Below, one piece after another: positions 6,904 through 7,397 of a stretch of DNA of 7,397 bases. The notes beneath the pieces are model-generated. The model was given only the letters and a program-made list of their open reading frames with translations. It was not told the origin of the DNA and searched no databases. Numbering within the stretch: the stretch's first letter is position 1; each line of letters begins with the position of its first letter. The translations under genes and the position numbers were made by a program. Source of the DNA: an uncultured Bacteroides sp. (GTDB lineage Bacteria; Bacteroidota; Bacteroidia; Bacteroidales; UBA11471); the NCBI GenBank assembly GCA_905210875.1, contig CAJLYN010000102.1, forward strand, positions 1-7,397. The letters are read 5' to 3'.

Positions 6904-6933
6904 TTGAACGAATGGATTTGTTTTTTCGTTCAA
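6904..6933. repeat. Inverted repeat TTGAACGAA / TTCGTTCAA
   Basis: Nine-base perfect arms at 6904-6912 and 6925-6933 surround a 12-base loop in the AT-rich, gene-free stretch 6805-6979. There is no T run directly after the stem in either direction. It lies 65 bases upstream of the efflux promoter -33. It could be an operator, or a terminator for a gene whose body was lost at the nearby sequence join. Confidence 0.35.
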
Positions 6934-6979
6934 TAGAACATAAATAAATTTATGAGAGAGAATTCTTTTTTGGATAAAG

Positions 6980-7393
6980 ATGTTATCTTTGTTCCTCGAA
7001 TTTGCAAATGAAATAAAAGCAATGGCAAAGGACGATGACAGAATAATATTTACAGGATTTGTTCAGGGCGAGGAATTGTATGAGTTGTATAGTAATGCGT
7101 ATGTATACACTTTGCCAAGTGATTTGGAAGGAATGCCACTTAGTCTGCTTGAGGCAATGAGCTATGGAAATTGTTGTCTTGTATCAGATATAGATGAATG
7201 CGCATCTGTAGTTGAAGATAAGGCACTTGTATTTGAAAAGTCGAATGTAGAGCAATTGCAGGAAAAACTACAGGAGGCTTGTGATAAGCCTAAGATGGTT
7301 AAGAAATATAAAGAAGAAGCTGCAGATTTCATTTGTGAGAAATATAATTGGGATGATGTGGTGGAAAGAACAATGGAGTTGTATAGAGGGTAA
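6980..7393 (+). CDS. GT4-family glycosyltransferase, C-terminal fragment of foreign character
   Basis: The frame from about 6998 encodes the nucleotide-sugar-binding half of a GT-B, GT4-type (group 1) glycosyltransferase. It shows RIIFTGFVQGEELYELYSNA, then the PSDLEGMPLSLLEAMSYG block containing the E-x7-E signature (E50 and E58 counting from the ATG at 6980), and a C-terminal helix ending YNWDDVVERTMELYRG. Such enzymes are usually ~360-400 residues, so over 200 N-terminal residues are missing. The first residues MLSLFL are not family-like, and an in-frame TGA lies at 6953, so no full gene exists upstream. Codons are AT-rich (many ATA, AGA, AAA, GAA, TTG) unlike the minus-strand genes. The protein resembles Clostridia/Lachnospiraceae cell-surface polysaccharide enzymes. 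Either it is a chimeric join or a truncated transferred gene. The ATG at 6980 is probably not a real start. Confidence 0.8.
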   Translation: MLSLFLEFANEIKAMAKDDDRIIFTGFVQGEELYELYSNAYVYTLPSDLEGMPLSLLEAMSYGNCCLVSDIDECASVVEDKALVFEKSNVEQLQEKLQEACDKPKMVKKYKEEAADFICEKYNWDDVVERTMELYRG

Positions 7394-7397
7394 GAAT

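Noticed and set aside
6805..6933. N-terminal extension of the His/Cys-rich protein to an ATG at 6933
   Set aside because: The extra 43 codons are AT-rich, cover the promoter and would bury the signal peptide.
6960..6965. GAATTC (EcoRI site) near the sequence join, as a cloning scar
   Set aside because: The site lies ~30 bases before the apparent composition change and such a hexamer is expected by chance; it is weak evidence on its own.

Overview
The window looks like a piece of a Bacteroidota chromosome, probably a gut Bacteroidales. The reasons are promoters of the TTG-N20-TAnnTTTG type, the lack of clear Shine-Dalgarno sequences, GC-rich coding on the minus strand, and proteins resembling Bacteroidales families. 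No taxonomic search was possible. The last ~400 bases do not look like the same genome.

Layout on the minus strand, in transcription order from right to left: a promoter and a small His/Cys-rich exported protein (6804-6358); an RND membrane-fusion lipoprotein with a His-rich N-terminus (6265-5093); an HME-RND inner-membrane pump of the CzcA/CusA type (5073-1978); a TolC/CusC-like outer-membrane factor (1985-810, start overlapping the pump stop); and a strong hairpin terminator (794-759). Together they form a complete tripartite metal-efflux operon with an extra periplasmic, probably metal-binding, protein as first gene. Beyond the terminator lie two tandem copies of an 84-bp-period repeat. 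The copy nearest the next gene carries a good Bacteroides-type promoter. It drives the start of a lipoprotein of the BtuF/FecB periplasmic-binding family, which runs off the left edge.

The 6805-6980 stretch is AT-rich, gene-free and contains two inverted repeats. It is followed on the plus strand by the C-terminal third of a GT4-type glycosyltransferase. Its AT-rich codon usage and sequence look like Clostridia/Lachnospiraceae, and its N-terminus is missing. This abrupt change suggests either a chimeric assembly join or a recent insertion near position 6990-7000.

The most noteworthy points are a probable frameshift at about 5173 in the membrane-fusion protein, which swaps its conserved His-rich tail for an unrelated basic one; the foreign glycosyltransferase fragment; the promoter-carrying tandem repeat; the His/Cys-rich leader gene with an almost leaderless promoter; and a pump that appears to lack the CusA methionine triad. 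I did not find a convincing wholly new system. The nearest candidate is the His/Cys-rich protein as a possible metal-handling partner of the pump.
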